Shown here: positions 60,932 to 64,000 of the stretch, in pieces
Position numbering within the stretch: the stretch's first letter is position 1
How the letters are laid out: every line of letters begins with the position of its first letter
Source of the DNA: Agroathelia rolfsii
Taxonomy: Eukaryota; Basidiomycota; Agaricomycetes; Amylocorticiales; Amylocorticiaceae
Reading direction: 5' to 3'
DNA length: 64,000 bases
Assembly: GCA_018343915.1 (NCBI GenBank)
Contig: JABRWF010000007.1
Span: 3,038,001-3,102,000 of the forward strand
The notes under the pieces: model-generated
Databases searched by the model: none
What the model saw: the letters and a program-made list of their open reading frames with translations, nothing else
Told to the model about the DNA's origin: nothing
Made by a program: the position numbers and the translations under genes

Positions 60932-63900
60932 GGCAGCGACGACGGGTGAGATGCAGTGGGCTCTAAAGGCGCGTGCTAGGTAAGAGGAGCAGGCAGAAAA
61001 GAGCCTGGGAGAGGAGGAGGAGGAGGGGGCGTGAGGGCCTTTGGCACTGAGGACTTACGGTCATTTGAGAGATGGTCTTATACTCGTTTGCAGCTCAGAG
61101 AGGGTGAAGGAGGACTTAGCATGGCTGGACGAGTTGTGCATTGTCATGCCATCATCCGTCCAATAACTGCAATCATCAGTTAATTCATCATTTCATCTTC
61201 TCGTCAGCCGTGACAGCGTGACAGCCGCCAGGTCCATTCCATTCAGCCTGCCCTGAGATTTATCGGGAGAGCCTGCGATTCAGATATCCCGATCGACCGA
61301 CATCTTACTTCCGCCACCATGCTTCTAGCTTCTAGCTCTTCGGCCAATTCCTCCGGCCTCGGACAATCCAGGCAAGAACAGCCATCCTCGCTCGTGCTAG
61401 AATCGAATCCTCGTGTTACAACAACAATACACTCCCGTTTGCAATCGCTCTCTCGCTCTTTCACTCTCTGCCTCCCTCACCGCCCTGCCGTGCCTGGCTT
61501 TATCTTCGACTCGTTTATCACTCATCCATCCTTACGTCGGAACAATTTTGCTCGGCGATATCTTTCGCCGTGCATGCCGCCCTGATGATGATGATAATGA
61601 TAGCCTTTGTCTACAAACAACATATTCCAGCCCGGGTCTGTATATCGTCCACGGGTACGAGCACGCATACATGCAGAACACAATGACAGAAACGTTCACG
61701 GTACCGATGTGCCTCAGGCTGTCCTCCCCCCCTTCTCTCTCTCTCCTTGGCTTTACGACTGACGCTAGCAGAGGGAGCAACATTAGGCCGACTCGGACAA
61801 AACAACGCATAATTTATTTTCTTCTTTCATCGTATATGTATACACTTGCGCCTTCATCAAAGATAATGTATTCGTACAGCACATCTGACCGTTCAAGTGT
61901 AACTGCACACGGAAATCATTTTCCGTTACTCTACTGTACGCATCCACAATCAAGCATGTTATTATTATAATCTTCTAGTACATTGACCGAAAATAAATCT
62001 CAAAGAGGCACGCTCTGTTGGCGAGACCAATGAATATGCACACACGCACGCATCGATGCGACAAATCAAGAGTACTGGTGAGAACCGCATGTTTTGACAA
62101 AGAAGGAAAGAAAGAAAAAAAAAAAAAATGGTGATGCTGCGCCTACACGCACGCGCGCCGGTGGAAAAGCGGCTGGGGCCTGCGTCAGAAAACAGGAGGG
62201 GGTAAGAGAGGGAAAAACAAATTCCAGTGCGTGCATGTATGCATGGCGCTTCCACCAAATGGGCCAGAGCCCTCTCTCTCTCTTTCTCCTCTATCAATCG
62301 CGCGTGTGTGGTGCGTCCTTCCTTCCTTTCTACCCGAGATGATAGCTTGGTTCATATGATAATGGGTAAGCTTCTGTCACGCTTACACTTCTTGTCACAA
62401 ACCAAACCAGTCCGAGTCACCATACTGGGATATGTCATTTTATCATCATCGGCCTCCTCATCCCGTTATCATCTTGGCATGATGCATCAAAATCCCGCTC
62501 TTCCTTCCTCCCCTCTCTTTAACCTCTTTTTGTCCGCTACTCACCGAGTCGTACATTAATTATTATGCAATGCAGCAACAAGAAAACGTTAGTGCCAAAC
62601 AACGCAACATCGGAGTCCGGCAAATGTTATCTTTTTTTTTCATTTGTCATGTAATTAGGAAGACACTGGCAGTTGCGCTTTACTACTGGTGGCACTTGTT
62701 TGCTATAGTAACAAACTATACACGCACAACCACACTGGCAGATTGCAATATGAACTCAAGTGGCTATACACCGGCGCACTCACACTAGGAACCAGCCCGT
62801 CGTCGGCGTGCTCGGTCTGGTATACCGACTGCACCCTGCACACGTCAATGGTGTGCGCAACAACGGTACCTTGGCTTACAATCGCAGATTGTTGTCGCTC
62901 GTAATCGTCTAGCTGTGCACTTGGTATCCACAGCTGGAGCGAGCGATCGACCGACCGACCGACCAAGTGGAGTGTTGCGGATGATGGATGGCCAGTAGCC
63001 CGCCCTAGCAGTACTACTACATCAAGAAGTTTGCCTATCGGCTGCTGTTGCTAGCACTGGCAGCAGTAATTAGATTAGTCCGCTCCACCCACACTCACTA
63101 GTGCGCGTTTTGTTTGCGAAATGAAGATATCATTATCATCAAAGACTTTGGAAAATTCGATGCTTCATATAAGATACATGCGCCGCGCAGTCTGGACCGC
63201 GCTCGTTATCATCGACGATGGCATCATGATGTACTAGTAGTTATCCGGGTGAGCGTGCACTTGCAAGCTATTGATAGGGTAACAAACAAACTGGCAGATT
63301 ACTACGGGCGCTGCAAGATAACCAACATGAAAATACATTTTCAATTATTCATAGTACCAAACCCGGACTGTGGGAGTTTCTAATCTATTAGCGTTGCCAG
63401 CTGCTGCTGCACTATAAATTTTGAAATTAGCAAAGGATCGTCGTTTTTGAGGTTGCCACTCCATTCAGGTGAGCCTATGTACATAATAAAATGAAAATTC
63501 TTAACCGACGAAGCACGGCATACTACTGGTACATTGGAACTATCAAAAAGACTTTCTTCTTATATCGACCCTCGACGGGTGGTAAATTTATAGTAGCATC
63601 GTTATTAATACTGTGCATAGCTTCAATTAAAGTCGGATGATATGCCAATGACAATCAACGATAACACTTTTTTTGCAACGGAGGCATACGTACAGGCCCA
63701 TGAGTCAGGTTGATTACATTGGATTTATTAGAGGATGAGCAGCCCTTTTCCCTTGTTAGCGAGTCCGAGTCCGTACTGTGGTCCTACGATATACCACCTG
63801 CTCCGCCCAACAAGGGCGATCAAGCACGAACAAGGAAATTCAAATGGAACTGATATGCTCACGAATAAGGAGAAAGAAAAAAAAGCATGACGCATGAAAT

Positions 63901-64000
63901 GACGATGATGATCATTCAGACTGGCCGGCGGATGAATACTAAAACGTATCTGCATAAACTATTTGCCGTGGTTTAGCATCCTACCCTGTCCGTCAAAATT
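60932..64000. other. No supported gene
   Basis: About 3 kb. The first ~250 bases should hold the promoter of the glycosyltransferase. Several open stretches (for example 61413-61970 on the plus strand) have no domain, no exon-like neighbours and arginine/serine-rich shadow composition. Contains an A14 run at 62115 and a 'gaccgaccgaccgaccg' tandem at about 62947-62964. Possibly an expressed non-coding locus; nothing shows it. Confidence 0.5.

Noticed and set aside
61413..61970. 185-residue plus-strand open frame
   Set aside because: No recognisable domain, no neighbouring exons, and overlapping open frames on the other strand with similar length.

Overview
This window is eukaryotic and almost certainly from a filamentous basidiomycete. 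The genes carry many short GT-AG introns (about 45-80 nt), including 6-nt and 21-nt micro-exons. The conserved genes and the transposons (a self-priming chromovirus, a Tad-like LINE, TRIM elements, and Crinkler/RHS-type NTPase-nuclease genes) fit Agaricomycetes. A Rhizoctonia/Ceratobasidium-type genome is possible, but I cannot prove genus from sequence alone.

Layout. (1) 1-5.4 kb: the 3' part of a nucleolin-type gene (+), a decayed antisense fragment of the RIC8 gene, and an epoxide hydrolase (-). (2) 5.4-11.5 kb: gene-poor, with a 94-bp minisatellite, homopolymer and AT tracts, decayed duplicated blocks and a diverged solo LTR. (3) 9-41 kb: a repeat island built on a large inverted duplication. 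Each arm carries one copy of a dead P-loop NTPase/PD-(D/E)XK-like nuclease gene preceded by the same 407-bp MITE. The left arm was later hit by a TRIM (11790-13394) and a full-length Ty3/chromovirus (13621-20872). The right arm was hit by a Tad-like LINE (27921-33779), a solo LTR (35359-36338) and a second TRIM (36397-37998). Every one of these five has a target-site duplication I can read. The 2.6-kb spacer between the arms holds decayed pieces of the nucleolin and RIC8 genes. (4) 41.4-51.4 kb: a dense housekeeping cluster: RIC8 (-), SEC63 (+), actin (+) and V-ATPase subunit A (-). (5) 51.5-53.3 kb: a third, more decayed NTPase-nuclease remnant. (6) 53.7-54.8 kb: prefoldin subunit 5 (+). (7) 57.7-60.9 kb: a multi-membrane-span family 2 glycosyltransferase (-). 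(8) 61-64 kb: no gene that I can support.

How it fits together. The housekeeping genes are intact and unrelated in function: ribosome biogenesis, G-protein signalling, ER translocation, cytoskeleton, vacuolar acidification, chaperone, cell-surface polysaccharide. The most informative part is the island. The two LTR families appear to prime reverse transcription from their own transcript 5' ends: an 11-nt match in the chromovirus and a 10-nt match in the TRIM. The chromovirus leader contains what looks like a spliceosomal intron, and its gag-pol junction has a GGGTTTT heptamer directly before the gag stop. The NTPase-nuclease gene family is present three times, always broken. The two arms share the same disabling lesions, so the duplication copied an already dead gene.
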